Notes under the pieces: model-generated
What the model saw: the letters and a program-made list of their open reading frames with translations, nothing else
What the model was told of the DNA's origin: nothing
Database searches by the model: none
Position numbers and translations under genes: made by a program
In this document: positions 9,140 through 18,513 of the stretch, in pieces
Layout: every line of letters starts with the position of its first letter
Position numbering within the stretch: position 1 is the stretch's first letter
From: Prosthecobacter vanneervenii
GTDB taxonomy: Bacteria; Verrucomicrobiota; Verrucomicrobiia; Verrucomicrobiales; Verrucomicrobiaceae
Reading direction: 5' to 3'
Assembly (NCBI RefSeq): GCF_014203095.1
Contig: NZ_JACHIG010000004.1
Location: 186,001 to 250,000 of the forward strand
Length of the DNA: 64,000 nt

Positions 9140-10819
9140 TTACTGGCCGCCCGGACGCCACTCTTCGGTGGCGAACTTGAAGGCCTGCTCCAGACCGACG
9201 AGGTCGGTGCTTGGGCGCAGAGCTTCGAAAGCCTGGCTTTCCTTCTGGATGTCGGCGTCGCTGTAGTTCATGGCCTTGATGGAGAGGCCGATGCGGCGCT
9301 CCACCTTGTCCACCTTGATCACGCGGGCTTCCACTTCGTCGCCCACGTTCAGCTTGTCCTTCACCTTCTCGATGCGGTCTTCGCTGATCTGGGAGATGTG
9401 CACCAGACCGTCGATGTCGTCTTCCAGCTCCACAAAGGCGCCGAAGGAGGCGATCTTGGCCACGCGGCCCTTCACCACATCGCCCACCTTGAAGCGGGTG
9501 TCGATGATGGACCATGGGTCGGTGTCCAGCTGCTTCATGCCGAGGCTGATGCGCTGGTTGGCCTTGTCGATGCCGAGCACGACGGCGTCCACTTCCTGGC
9601 CCTTCTTGAGGAGCTCGGAAGGATGATTGATCTTGCGGGTCCAGCTGAGGTCGGACACGTGGATCATGCCATCGATGCCTTCTTCCAGCTCCACAAACGC
9701 ACCGTAAGCGGTGAGGTTGCGGACGGCGCGCTTGAGCTGCGTGCCGATCGGATAGCGGGTGTCGATGTCGTCCCACGGATTGGCTTCCAGCTGACGCACG
9801 CCAAGGCTGATCTTGCGCTCTTCCTTGTTGATGCCAAGGACGGAGGCTTCGATCTCCTGACCGACGGTAAGGACGTCGGAAGGACGGGCGATGCGCTTGG
9901 TCCAGGAAAGCTCGGAGACGTGGACGAGGCCTTCGACGCCTTCTTCCACTTCCACGAATGCGCCGTAAGCCACCAGCTTGGTGACCTTGCCGCGCACGCG
10001 CTGGCCCACGGGGTAGCGGGCTTCGATGTTTTCCCAGGGGTTGTTCTGGAGCTGCTTGAGGCCCAGGGAGACACGCTCCTTCTCGCGGTTGACTTCGAGA
10101 ATCTGGACTTCGATCTTCTGCCCGATTCCGAGCATTTCGGAAGGATGGTTGAGGCGGCCCCAGGACATGTCCGTGATGTGGAGCAGTCCGTCCATGCCGT
10201 TGAGGTCCACGAACGCACCGAAGTCGGTGATGTTCTTGACGATACCGATGACCTTGTCGCCAGGGGTGACGCCGTCGAGGAACTTCTGGCGCTGTTCGGC
10301 GCGCTCGGCCTCGATGACTTCGCGGCGGGAAAGGACGATGTTTTTGCGCTCGTCGTTGATCTTGACGATCTTGAATTCGAACACCTTGCCGACGTACTCG
10401 TTGAGGTCTTTCGGCGGGATAATGTCGATCTGGCTGCCGGGCAGGAAGGCTTCCACGCCCACATTGACCATGAGGCCGCCTTTGACGACGCTCTTGACCT
10501 TGCCTTTGACGAGACCGCCGTCCTTGAAGACGTTGTAGATCTTCTCCCAGTTCTGGCGGTGTGCGGCCTTCTCCTTGGAGAGGACGACCATGCCTTCGTC
10601 GTTTTCGAGGCGCTCGAGGAGGACTTCCACCTCATCGCCTACCTGGATGTCTTCATCTTCAAACTCGTTGGCCGGGATGGCACCTTCGGACTTGTAGCCG
10701 ATATCGACGAGGATGACCTGGGGTTTGATTTCGAGGATCTTGCCTTTGACGATGGATCCTTCGGAAAGCTCGCGGAAAGAACCTGCGATCAGGTCTGCGA
10801 GTGTCGCTGTTGCGCTCAT
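9140..10819 (-). CDS. rpsA: 30S ribosomal protein S1
   Basis: Ribosomal protein S1, which binds mRNA and helps initiate translation on messages with weak Shine-Dalgarno sites. 559 residues, almost the classical length, with six S1 RNA-binding repeats; the repeat landmark GAFVELEEGIDGMIHVSDLSW and close variants recur four times in the C-terminal two thirds. The N-terminal repeats contain the GSIVKGKILEI opening typical of S1. The start ATG at 10819 has no purine-rich Shine-Dalgarno directly upstream. It is a single-gene unit ended by an intrinsic terminator at 9075-9103. Many genes in this window also lack obvious Shine-Dalgarno sites, consistent with a strong role for S1. Confidence 0.97.
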   Translation of the reverse strand: MSATATLADLIAGSFRELSEGSIVKGKILEIKPQVILVDIGYKSEGAIPANEFEDEDIQVGDEVEVLLERLENDEGMVVLSKEKAAHRQNWEKIYNVFKDGGLVKGKVKSVVKGGLMVNVGVEAFLPGSQIDIIPPKDLNEYVGKVFEFKIVKINDERKNIVLSRREVIEAERAEQRQKFLDGVTPGDKVIGIVKNITDFGAFVDLNGMDGLLHITDMSWGRLNHPSEMLGIGQKIEVQILEVNREKERVSLGLKQLQNNPWENIEARYPVGQRVRGKVTKLVAYGAFVEVEEGVEGLVHVSELSWTKRIARPSDVLTVGQEIEASVLGINKEERKISLGVRQLEANPWDDIDTRYPIGTQLKRAVRNLTAYGAFVELEEGIDGMIHVSDLSWTRKINHPSELLKKGQEVDAVVLGIDKANQRISLGMKQLDTDPWSIIDTRFKVGDVVKGRVAKIASFGAFVELEDDIDGLVHISQISEDRIEKVKDKLNVGDEVEARVIKVDKVERRIGLSIKAMNYSDADIQKESQAFEALRPSTDLVGLEQAFKFATEEWRPGGQ

Positions 10820-11006
10820 TATCAGTTGTTTACGGGTTGCGAGTGTTTAGTGGGTAAACCGCGCACGCGCCTCCACTCCTGAGGCACCCGGCGGGCTGTC
10901 GTCCCGCAAAGCCAAAAGGCCTCCGGACAAGAGGGGCGGGATTGTCGGGGAAGAAACGCGTTTGGCAAGGGGGAAATGCGGGGGAAAGCGCCCCTCGGCT
11001 CCCTCC

Positions 11007-11480
11007 TCAAGGTCCAGTCCGCAAGTCTAACTTCTTACCGTCTGGCAACTCCACCTCCAAAGTCGAATATTCCCAGGCGGCAGCTTTGGACGCTTTGTGC
11101 GCCTTGACCCTGAGGGTGCCCTCTGCCTTGGGGCCACGTACCGGGAGGGTGAAGTCTGCATTCCCTACACCGTTGTTGTAGTTCGCCGAACCTGAGAACG
11201 ACCAGCCGGGTGCCATGGGCGTCCCCAGCTCCTTCCGCACTTCGGAGGAGTTTTCCACGCGCTTGAGAGCCTCCGTATACACATCCGACTTCTGGATGAA
11301 CCCCATGGCCAGGAAGTAAACACCAAAGGAGATGACCACGCTGACAAGGATGAGGCCAAGGCAGCCTCCACAGCCCAGCAGCACCCATTTACCACCACTG
11401 GCTTTCCCTGCTGGTGTCAGGGCAGGAGGTGGGGCCGGGAAAGGCGAGGGAGGCGGCGGCGGATGCGGGAGAGAGTCCAT
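11007..11480 (-). CDS. Coa1-like (cytochrome oxidase complex assembly protein 1) membrane protein
   Basis: 157-residue membrane protein. The start ATG at 11480 is chosen because the frame upstream overlaps the neighbouring DUF1501 gene and gives an improbable Arg/Pro-rich sequence. Order: a Pro-rich cytosolic N-terminus (residues 5-25), one transmembrane helix with a Gly/Cys-rich start (about 31-56), then an extracytoplasmic domain with SGSANYNNGVGNADFTLPV (about 95-115), the pattern of the Coa1/Tim21-like family. Such proteins occur widely in Planctomycetes and Verrucomicrobia as small stand-alone proteins; a role in respiratory oxidase assembly is only inferred from the family name. It lies 101 bp downstream of the DUF1501 gene. 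Confidence 0.75.
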   Translation of the reverse strand: MDSLPHPPPPPSPFPAPPPALTPAGKASGGKWVLLGCGGCLGLILVSVVISFGVYFLAMGFIQKSDVYTEALKRVENSSEVRKELGTPMAPGWSFSGSANYNNGVGNADFTLPVRGPKAEGTLRVKAHKASKAAAWEYSTLEVELPDGKKLDLRTGP

Positions 11481-11581
11481 GGCCGGGATCGGTTTCCAGC
11501 ATTCAAGCGGAAAGCTGCCTGAATGTCGAGAGTTCTCAGGGGGCACTGGCAATAACAAACTGCCAGCAGCAGGCTGCCATC

Positions 11582-13009
11582 TCATGCCAGCAGCTCGCTC
11601 AGCACCCGGCCGTGCACATCCGTCAGCCGCTGGTCGCGCCCGCCGTGGCGGTAGGTCAGCCTTTCGTGGTCCACCCCCATCTGGTGCAGCAGCGTGGCGT
11701 GGATGTCGTGGATGCTGACGGGATCCCGTGTCACAGAGTTGCCAAACTCGTCCGTCTCTCCGTATGCCATGCCTCCGCGCATGCCGCCGCCTGCCATAAA
11801 AAGGCTGTAGCCGTTTACGTGGTGGTCGCGCCCGCAGCTCTCCGTGACCTTGGGCGTGTGCGGGGTGCGCCCCATCTCCCCGGCCCAAAGCACGATCGTT
11901 TCGTCCAGCAGCCCGCGTTGCTCCAGGTCCAGGATCAGCGCCGCCACGCTCTGGTCCGTGATGCGGGCGTTTTTTTCGTGATTGATCTTCAGCAGCCCGT
12001 GCTGGTCCCAGGGCGAGTTGTTTCCGTCAAAGCTCGGGCAGGTGATCTCCACAAAGCGCACGCCTGCCTCCACCAGTCGGCGCGCCCGCAGCGCCTGCGT
12101 GGCATAAAAACGCTGGTGCTCGTCCGTCGCGTCCACGCCATACATCCGGCGCACGTGCTCCGGCTCCGCGCTGATGTCCGCGATCTGCGGCACCGCGCTC
12201 TGCATTCGGAAGGCCGTTTCGTAGTTTGCTATCGCCGCCTCGATCGCGTTCGCGTCCGAGGCCCGGGCCGCAAAGTCCGCATCCTGCGCCGCCAGCAGCG
12301 CCAGCTTCCGCCGCTGCACGGCCGCCGCGTCCCGGGGCGCGATGTTGTCCACCGGCACGCCGCGTGCGCGCACCATTGTGGCCTGGTGGCTCGCAGGGAG
12401 GAAGGAGCTGCCAAAATTCTCCAGTCCTCCGTTGGGCACCCAGTCATTGTTCAGAACGACATAGCCGGGCAGGCTGGTGTTCTCCGTGCCCAGTCCGTAG
12501 GACACCCACGCGCCAAAGCTCGGTGCCTGGCCCAGGATGCGCCCGGTGTGCAGCAGCAGGTTCTGCTGACCGTGCAGCGGCAGCTCACCCACCATGCTGC
12601 GCACCACGCACAGATGGTCCGCCACCCGTGCCGTGTGCGGCAGCAGGCTGCTCACCCACAGCCCGCTCTCCCCATGCTGGCGGAACTCCCACGGGCTGCC
12701 CAGCCATACACGCCCCGCGCCCGACTGCGCCCTTTTCGTCACCGCGCTCTCGCCGATGGGTTTGCCCTCGTGCTTTTTCAGCATCGGCTTCGGGTCAAAG
12801 GTGTCCACATGGCTCGGCCCGCCGTCCATGAAGCAGAAAATGATGTTCTTTGCCCTCGCCCGCGTGGTGCGGTGCTGCGGCAGTGCTCCACCTGCCAGCG
12901 CCTGCAGAGCCAGCATGCCAAAACCCGCCGACGCGCCCGCCAGCACCTCCCGTCTTCCGCAGCAGCGGACCGGCAGTCCGGGGGAGTGACATATGTGAGG
13001 CTTTTTCAT
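11582..13009 (-). CDS. DUF1501 family protein (sulfatase-like fold)
   Basis: DUF1501 protein of the alkaline phosphatase/sulfatase superfamily, exported through a Tat-type signal (GRREVLAGASAGFGML, residues 18-33). Family motifs visible are IIFCFMDGGPSHVDTFDPKP near residue 57 (metal-binding region), FVEITCPSFDGNNSPWDQHG, LWAGEMGRTPHTP and GGGMRGGMAYGETDEFG towards the C-terminus. No sulfatase CxPxR signature for formylglycine formation is seen, so true sulfatase activity is doubtful. It starts 21 bp after the PSD1 gene, the classical two-gene arrangement in Planctomycetes and Verrucomicrobia, and is the third gene of the operon divergent from the PAS-AraC regulator. Confidence 0.92.
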   Translation of the reverse strand: MKKPHICHSPGLPVRCCGRREVLAGASAGFGMLALQALAGGALPQHRTTRARAKNIIFCFMDGGPSHVDTFDPKPMLKKHEGKPIGESAVTKRAQSGAGRVWLGSPWEFRQHGESGLWVSSLLPHTARVADHLCVVRSMVGELPLHGQQNLLLHTGRILGQAPSFGAWVSYGLGTENTSLPGYVVLNNDWVPNGGLENFGSSFLPASHQATMVRARGVPVDNIAPRDAAAVQRRKLALLAAQDADFAARASDANAIEAAIANYETAFRMQSAVPQIADISAEPEHVRRMYGVDATDEHQRFYATQALRARRLVEAGVRFVEITCPSFDGNNSPWDQHGLLKINHEKNARITDQSVAALILDLEQRGLLDETIVLWAGEMGRTPHTPKVTESCGRDHHVNGYSLFMAGGGMRGGMAYGETDEFGNSVTRDPVSIHDIHATLLHQMGVDHERLTYRHGGRDQRLTDVHGRVLSELLA

Positions 13010-13030
13010 GGTGCGAAGCGGCAGATGATT

Positions 13031-16000
13031 TCAGCGGTAATAAATAAACTCCTTCGTATTGAAAAGCGCATGTGCCAGCGCGGCCCAGCCTTCCGGGGTG
13101 TCTCCGCCCAGACCTGCCAGTGCAGTGCACCAGCGCTCCGTCTCCACAGTGGCGGGCTCCCGCGCCAGCGCCTGCTCAAACATGTGGCGCACCCGGGCCT
13201 GGATGTCCTCCGCCGTGCCGCGCTCCGCCACCTGCCGACCCCAGCGCTGCGCCATCTCGTGCACCAGCGGATCATTCAGCAGGATGAGAGCCTGCGCTGG
13301 CACGTTTGTCACATCCCGTCTCCCCGTCGGCAGCTTGAGGTCTGGGAGGTTAAACCCCGTCAGAAACCTTGGCGGGTCCATGATCGACATCTGCAGATAC
13401 ACCGACCTCCGGCCGCCGCCGTCCAGAGGCCCGGAGAAAAGGCGCTTTTTGTCATCCTCCGCCGTGCGGTAGGGGGCCACAGGGCGGCCGTAGAGCTGAG
13501 GCTCCAGCCGGCCAGCAACCGCCAGCAGCGCATCGCGGATGCCCTCTGCCTCGAGCCTTCTTGTGGGCATGTAGGAGAGCAGCCGGTTGGCGGGATCGCG
13601 CTCGCGTGCCGCCTCCGTGCTCGTGCCGCTCTGGCGGAAGGTCTGGCTCAGCACCAGACGGCGCACCAGTTTCTTAGTGCTCCAGCCCTCGCGGATAAAC
13701 TCCCGCGCCAGCCAGTCCAGCAGCTCCGGGTGCATGGGCCTTTCCCCCAGCCGCCCAAAGTCATCCGGCGTGGCCACCAGCCCGGTGCCAAAGACCCACT
13801 GCCACACACGGTTCACATATACCCGCGCCGTCAGCGGGTGCTCCGGCTGCAGCAGAGACTCCGCCAGCGCCAGCCGGTCCGCCACTTTGCGCGTGCCTGC
13901 GCCCAGCATGCGCAGAGACCCCGGCGCTATGAGCTCGCCCGTGGCATCCACATTTCCACGTACATTTAGCGGGTACTTCACCGCAGGCGCGTGGCGTTCG
14001 TCCATGCTGACCACGCTGCGTGGGAAGGGGATGCCCCCCTCCACGCGGCGGTACTCCGCCACCAGCTCTGCCAGCCTGCTGCCCGGAGCGGCCTCGTTGC
14101 GCAGCAGGCCCTGCTGCAGCATCCAGTCCAGCAGCTCGCAGTCGCCGCTGTGGGTTTCGTTCCGGCCCCAGCGGCGCACCGCCGCATTCATCCAAGCCGC
14201 CGCACGCGCCCACACCTCTGCGGGTGGAGCGGCCGCAGCAGCGCCTTCTTCTCCATACAGCCCGCTGAAAACCTCCTGCGCATCCGGCGGCGCGGCGGCA
14301 CGGTCATGCGTCACGATCTCTGTGATGCTGATCCAGCTCCGCTTGTCATAGCCCAGGTCATGGTTCTTCATCCCCTTCGCCAGACCTGTGCGCGGCGGGA
14401 AGTTCGGGTTCAGCGGCGCGGTGCAGAACTCCACTGCCACCTGCTGCGCGCCGTTCTTCAGCACTGCATCCGCAAACGTGCGCCACTCCGGCCGTGCATT
14501 CGTGTAAAAGGCCACCGTCTCGTTTTGAAAGGCGTGGTCATCCACCACCAGATGCCCGCCAAACTCCCCGCCAGCCACCCGCAGGCTCACGTGCGTGCCC
14601 GGCACCCGATGCTCCGGCGGCATGCGCAGGCTGCCTGGCAGGCGCGAGCTCAGCGCATGCGTGTGCCACCCCGCAGGCAGCAGCCGCGCCACCACCCCCG
14701 GGCCCTCCAGCGCCACCAGCGGCGTCCCTTCCTCCGTCCGTCCATGCACCAGCCCGTCTCCCTCAAACACCCACTCATCCAGCCTGGCCGGCGTGTAGTC
14801 CGCGCGCGCCTTCACCGCTGCCGCATTCAGCTTCCGCCACTCCGCAGCACGTTTGGCAAACTCCGCCGGCACCACCGCCGCAGCCGCCAGTGCTGATCCC
14901 GGTCCGGGGCCCTTCAGCGCCTCCCCATGGGTCCCCGCCCAGGCCTGCAGCCCAGCAGCCTCCAGCGGCGGCTGCCCGCCCCACAGCGACGCCAGCTCCT
15001 TGCGGATGCCTCTGCGCAGCTCCTTCAGCCGTGAGACAGCCGCTTCATTCCGCCCCGGCGCATCCACCACCCGTGTCGTCCAGCGCGGCTGGGTAAACAG
15101 CGCCGCCAGCGCGTAGTAGTCCCGCTGCGCCACCGCCTCCAGTTTGTGATCATGACAGCGCGCGCATGCCACCGTCGTTGCCAGAAAAGCCTTCGAAAAC
15201 GCATCGATCTTGTTGTTCACCATCTCCTGGTGGATGCCGTTGAACATCAGGCTGCTCCCGTGCCTGTGCTCCCCCATGTGGTAAAACATCGGCCCGATCA
15301 GGCTCTCGTTTGTGTCCGCCGCCGCATGAATGCGCGGCTGCTTCAGCAGATCTCCAGCCAGCTGCTCGCGCACCATCTGGTCATAGCCCGTGTCGTCATT
15401 AAACGCGCGGATCAGGTAGTCGCGGTATTCATATGCGCCCTTCGCTGGATTATCCCACTCGTAGCCGTACGTGTCCGTGTAGCGCACCACATCCATCCAG
15501 TGCCGCGCCAAGTGCTCGCCAAAGCGCGGACTCGCCAGCAGCGCATCCACCCAAGCCTCCATTCTCTGCTCCACCGATGGCGCAGCAGAGGCCACGCCAC
15601 GGCCGCCCGTCGCCGCTGCCACAGGCGGAAGGCCCGTCAGCACCAGCGCCAGACGCCGCCGCAGCGTGGCCTCATCCGCAGGCGGGGCAGGGGAGAGCCC
15701 CGCTTTCTCCAGCCCTGCTTTGATAAAACAGTCCACCGGCTCGCGAGCCCAAGCCGCATCCTGCACACGTGGAGGTGTGGAGTGGCGCATCGGTTTCAGG
15801 CTCCACCAGTCCAGCCGCTTCTGAAACTCCGCCTCCCATGCATCCGCCGTCTTCAACTCTGCGCCCGCGTCTGCACCCGCGCTACGTGGGTCCGGCGCAC
15901 CCTCGCGCACCCAGTCCTTAAGCAGCTCGATCTCCGCCTGTGGCAGCCGCAGCTTCGGCGGCATTTTCAGATCCTTCTCCACATGGCTCACCGCCTGGAT

Positions 16001-16339
16001 GAGCAGGCTCGCCTCCGGTCTGCCCGGCACCACCGCCGGGCCGCTCTCCCCGCCTTTTTCCCAGCCGCTGCGGGAGTCCAGCGCCAGCCCGCCCTTGATC
16101 TTGTGCGCATGCGAGTGGCACTCAAAGCACCGTCTCTCCAGCAGAGGCCCGATCTTTTGGGCAAAGACATTCTCCGTCTGTTTCGCCTCAGGTGCTGAGG
16201 CAGCAGCCTCGTCTCCGGCAGCCTTCGCAGCGGGCCGCGCCTTCCCGGCCGCATGCCCCAGGCCACAAACGTGCAGCATGACAAAGAGCGCCAGTGCAGG
16301 TGGCATGAAGATGCTGGAACTGTGGGGGGGGGCGCTCAT
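13031..16339 (-). CDS. PSCyt1-PSCyt2-PSD1 domain cytochrome protein
   Basis: Large exported cytochrome-like protein of the planctomycete PSCyt1 (haem c), PSCyt2 (DUF1549) and PSD1 (DUF1553) architecture, 1102 residues from the chosen start. That ATG (16337-16339) overlaps the TGA of the upstream propeller gene in an ATGA, which decides the start over longer in-frame options. A signal peptide is followed by the haem motif CFECH at residues 71-75, then HWMDVVRYTDTYGYE (PSCyt2) and RVYVNRVWQWVFGTGLV, DFGRLGERP and AQALILLNDPLV (PSD1). The 300-residue insert between PSCyt2 and PSD1 contains a jelly-roll-like segment, as often in this family. Operon with the propeller and DUF1501 genes; probably part of a periplasmic polymer-degrading or oxidising assembly. 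Confidence 0.93.
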   Translation of the reverse strand: MSAPPHSSSIFMPPALALFVMLHVCGLGHAAGKARPAAKAAGDEAAASAPEAKQTENVFAQKIGPLLERRCFECHSHAHKIKGGLALDSRSGWEKGGESGPAVVPGRPEASLLIQAVSHVEKDLKMPPKLRLPQAEIELLKDWVREGAPDPRSAGADAGAELKTADAWEAEFQKRLDWWSLKPMRHSTPPRVQDAAWAREPVDCFIKAGLEKAGLSPAPPADEATLRRRLALVLTGLPPVAAATGGRGVASAAPSVEQRMEAWVDALLASPRFGEHLARHWMDVVRYTDTYGYEWDNPAKGAYEYRDYLIRAFNDDTGYDQMVREQLAGDLLKQPRIHAAADTNESLIGPMFYHMGEHRHGSSLMFNGIHQEMVNNKIDAFSKAFLATTVACARCHDHKLEAVAQRDYYALAALFTQPRWTTRVVDAPGRNEAAVSRLKELRRGIRKELASLWGGQPPLEAAGLQAWAGTHGEALKGPGPGSALAAAAVVPAEFAKRAAEWRKLNAAAVKARADYTPARLDEWVFEGDGLVHGRTEEGTPLVALEGPGVVARLLPAGWHTHALSSRLPGSLRMPPEHRVPGTHVSLRVAGGEFGGHLVVDDHAFQNETVAFYTNARPEWRTFADAVLKNGAQQVAVEFCTAPLNPNFPPRTGLAKGMKNHDLGYDKRSWISITEIVTHDRAAAPPDAQEVFSGLYGEEGAAAAAPPAEVWARAAAWMNAAVRRWGRNETHSGDCELLDWMLQQGLLRNEAAPGSRLAELVAEYRRVEGGIPFPRSVVSMDERHAPAVKYPLNVRGNVDATGELIAPGSLRMLGAGTRKVADRLALAESLLQPEHPLTARVYVNRVWQWVFGTGLVATPDDFGRLGERPMHPELLDWLAREFIREGWSTKKLVRRLVLSQTFRQSGTSTEAARERDPANRLLSYMPTRRLEAEGIRDALLAVAGRLEPQLYGRPVAPYRTAEDDKKRLFSGPLDGGGRRSVYLQMSIMDPPRFLTGFNLPDLKLPTGRRDVTNVPAQALILLNDPLVHEMAQRWGRQVAERGTAEDIQARVRHMFEQALAREPATVETERWCTALAGLGGDTPEGWAALAHALFNTKEFIYYR

Positions 16340-17409
16340 GGTTTTTCCTGGCCCAGCCACTGCAGGCCCACGATGCGCTGTTCGATGTTGCCAGTCTTTG
16401 GTTCCAGAGACCCCGGTTTCTTCCCTGCAAAAGCCTCCACGCCCAGCCGCCACACCACCTTCTTCTCCCGCGTGACCTCAAAGAGTTGCACCGCCGTCTC
16501 CTTTGCGTCATGGTAGTGCCAGTCGGAGTTGGCCACCAACGTGTTCCCGTTCTCAAAACGGTGAAACCCGCCAAAGATCACCACTGGAAACTCCCGGATG
16601 TCCTCCGGCCTCAGCTCCCACACCACTGCATGCTCCGGCGTAACCTCCAGCAGTCCGCCGCGCCAGGCCATCAGCGTGTGTCCGTTGGCCAGCCGCTCCG
16701 CCACCACCGGCAGGTCTGGCACCGCATGCCGCCACAGCTCCCGTCCCGCGCCGTCCACCTCTACAAAAGCCTTCTCCGCCCGCAGCGCCAGCAGATAGGT
16801 GCCCGCAGCGGTGCGGCGCAGCAGGTTGTATCGTGCATGCGGCCCCGCCTTCGCCGCAGCCTCCGTGGCGGGGGGCGGCAGCGCCACGCGCTCCGCCACG
16901 CCACCCTGCGGCGTCAGCCGCACCAGCTCCCGCGTGCCGGCATCCGTCGTCAGCGCACCACCATCCGGCAGCGGCACGCATGTCTTCAGCTCCGCAGGCG
17001 CCTTCACCGCATGCTCCCATATGATGCGCCCGTCTGGCGCCACCTCCCGCACCCAGCGGTGCGCCGAGCACAGGTAGTTCCCCGTTGGCAGCCGCCACCC
17101 GTCGTATACGATGTCTCCGTACGCCGTCTCTCCACCACGCCCGTTTTTCACCGGCACAAAAAAGCGCCCAAACTCCATCGCACCGCCGCGGTCAAACACG
17201 CAGATCCCTTCGCCAGACGCTATCAGGACTCTTCCAGCCGCCACCGGGGCGGCGGCCTGTGATTCCTTCGACTCAGATTCCTGACCCTCTGCCAGCGGTG
17301 CTGCCGCAAACATCATCGTCAGCAGCAGCGCCACCACGGCCGCCGCCGTCACCGCAGCCTGCATGGAGGAGGAGCAGGGCATGATCATTTCAGTGTGCAT
17401 GGATGGCAT
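16336..17409 (-). CDS. PQQ-like beta-propeller exported protein
   Basis: About 357 residues with a signal peptide (hydrophobic segment AAVVALLLTMMFAAAPLAEG) and a repeat pattern of a six- to eight-bladed propeller: GGAMEFGRFFVP, APDGRIIWEH, GAGRELWRH and HAVVWEL look like blade ends of PQQ-like or arylsulfotransferase-like propellers. The start is not certain: in-frame ATGs at 17409, 17400, 17388, 17382 and 17364 all precede the signal peptide, and the first has the only weak purine run upstream. The stop overlaps the PSD1 start (ATGA), so translation is coupled. First gene of the operon and divergent from the PAS-AraC gene, with 69 bp between. Confidence 0.8.
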   Translation of the reverse strand: MPSMHTEMIMPCSSSMQAAVTAAAVVALLLTMMFAAAPLAEGQESESKESQAAAPVAAGRVLIASGEGICVFDRGGAMEFGRFFVPVKNGRGGETAYGDIVYDGWRLPTGNYLCSAHRWVREVAPDGRIIWEHAVKAPAELKTCVPLPDGGALTTDAGTRELVRLTPQGGVAERVALPPPATEAAAKAGPHARYNLLRRTAAGTYLLALRAEKAFVEVDGAGRELWRHAVPDLPVVAERLANGHTLMAWRGGLLEVTPEHAVVWELRPEDIREFPVVIFGGFHRFENGNTLVANSDWHYHDAKETAVQLFEVTREKKVVWRLGVEAFAGKKPGSLEPKTGNIEQRIVGLQWLGQEKP

Positions 17410-17478
17410 GCCCAAACCTACGCCCTGCTTCTGTGCTCTCTGTGTGGCGGGATCATCAAAAAATGGTAAAATCCTCTC

Positions 17479-18366
17479 ATGCCAGTCCCCGACACCAGAC
17501 CCTCCGCCCGTCGGCCCAAATCCTCCCGTGCCTCCGCCCTGCAGCCTCGTCGGCAGCAACCGCAGCCTTCCGCACCAGACCAGCTTCTGCCAGACCCTGC
17601 CACACCGCAGCAGTTCTTCGCCTCGCTGGGAGATGGCCGCCAGATCCTCGACGCCCTGGAGCGTGTACCTGGTGCCATGTTCATGGTCAAAGACCTCCAC
17701 TCCCGCTACCTCTTCATGAGCCGCTCCCTCAAGGAGGCCATCCACCTCCCAGCGCATTTTGACGTCACCGGCCGTACCGACTTTGACCTCTTCCCCCGCA
17801 TCATCGCCGAGAACTTCCGCCAGAATGATCGTCGCGTCTTCCAGACGAGCCAGCCCCTCGTGCAGGAAATCCACGCCACAGGCTTTTTCGATCATCCCAC
17901 CTCCTGGTGCTACTCCAGCAAATACCCTCTCCACGACCAGTGCGGCCGCGTCATCGGCCTCATCACCATCAACGAAAAGCACACCGACGTGATGGGGGCC
18001 GGCTCCGAGCTCGACCGCCTCCTTCCAGCCATCGACCACATCTCCCGCCACTATGCCATGCGAATCACCATCGCCGCGCTCGCGCGGCTCTGTGGCTTCT
18101 CCTCCAGCCACTTCATGCGTATTTTCCGCCAGCGACTGCTTATGACGCCGCGTGCCTACATCGAGCAGGTGCGCCTGTTTCATGCCAGCGACTCCCTGCG
18201 CCGCACTGCCGCCTCCGTGGCCGAGATCGCCCTCGCCGCCGGCTTCTACGATCCCAGCTCCTTCGTCAAACGCTTCAAGCGCTTCACCGGCCTGACTCCT
18301 CTGCACTACCGCCGCCAGCAGCAGCACCGCACTCGTGCTGCTCTGGCCATTCCTGCAGTGCCCTGA
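17479..18366 (+). CDS. AraC-family regulator with N-terminal PAS domain
   Basis: DNA-binding transcription factor of 295 residues. A basic Pro-rich leader (1-40) precedes a PAS domain (about 50-165; ALERVPGAMFMVKDLHSRYLFMS and VTGRTDFDLFP) and two AraC-type helix-turn-helix motifs (about 185-285; IAALARLCGFSSSHFMRIF, then VAEIALAAGFYDPSSFVKRFKR). The PAS domain is PAC-completed (LITINEK) and probably senses a small ligand or redox state. The gene is divergent from the propeller-PSD1-DUF1501 operon with only 69 bp between starts, so it is the natural candidate regulator of that operon and of itself; this is inferred from arrangement only. Confidence 0.9.
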   Translation: MPVPDTRPSARRPKSSRASALQPRRQQPQPSAPDQLLPDPATPQQFFASLGDGRQILDALERVPGAMFMVKDLHSRYLFMSRSLKEAIHLPAHFDVTGRTDFDLFPRIIAENFRQNDRRVFQTSQPLVQEIHATGFFDHPTSWCYSSKYPLHDQCGRVIGLITINEKHTDVMGAGSELDRLLPAIDHISRHYAMRITIAALARLCGFSSSHFMRIFRQRLLMTPRAYIEQVRLFHASDSLRRTAASVAEIALAAGFYDPSSFVKRFKRFTGLTPLHYRRQQQHRTRAALAIPAVP

Positions 18367-18513
18367 CGTCTTGTGCTTTGCACGCCTTCCGCGCCCCCAG
18401 CTCAAGAATGGCGCAGCATGGGCAATTGCAGGCTGCAAGGTTATGCGCAAAGGGTAGATTGGGTGGCATTTTTAACCGATTTTGGGCCCTCCCATGATCT
18501 TCTTTGCTTTCGC

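Noticed and set aside
9398-10882. 494-codon open frame antisense to rpsA
   Set aside because: Shadow frame of the S1 repeats; rpsA is certain and the antisense product is a repetitive Asp/Val-rich sequence.
10822-11010. short minus-strand frame between rpsA and the Coa1-like gene
   Set aside because: 62 codons without a domain, Arg/Pro-rich, no conserved start; more likely the rpsA leader and promoter region.
11414-13969. 851-codon open frame on the plus strand
   Set aside because: Antisense to the DUF1501 and PSD1 genes. High GC keeps this frame open; the translation is rich in Arg, His, Pro and Gln and shows no family motif.
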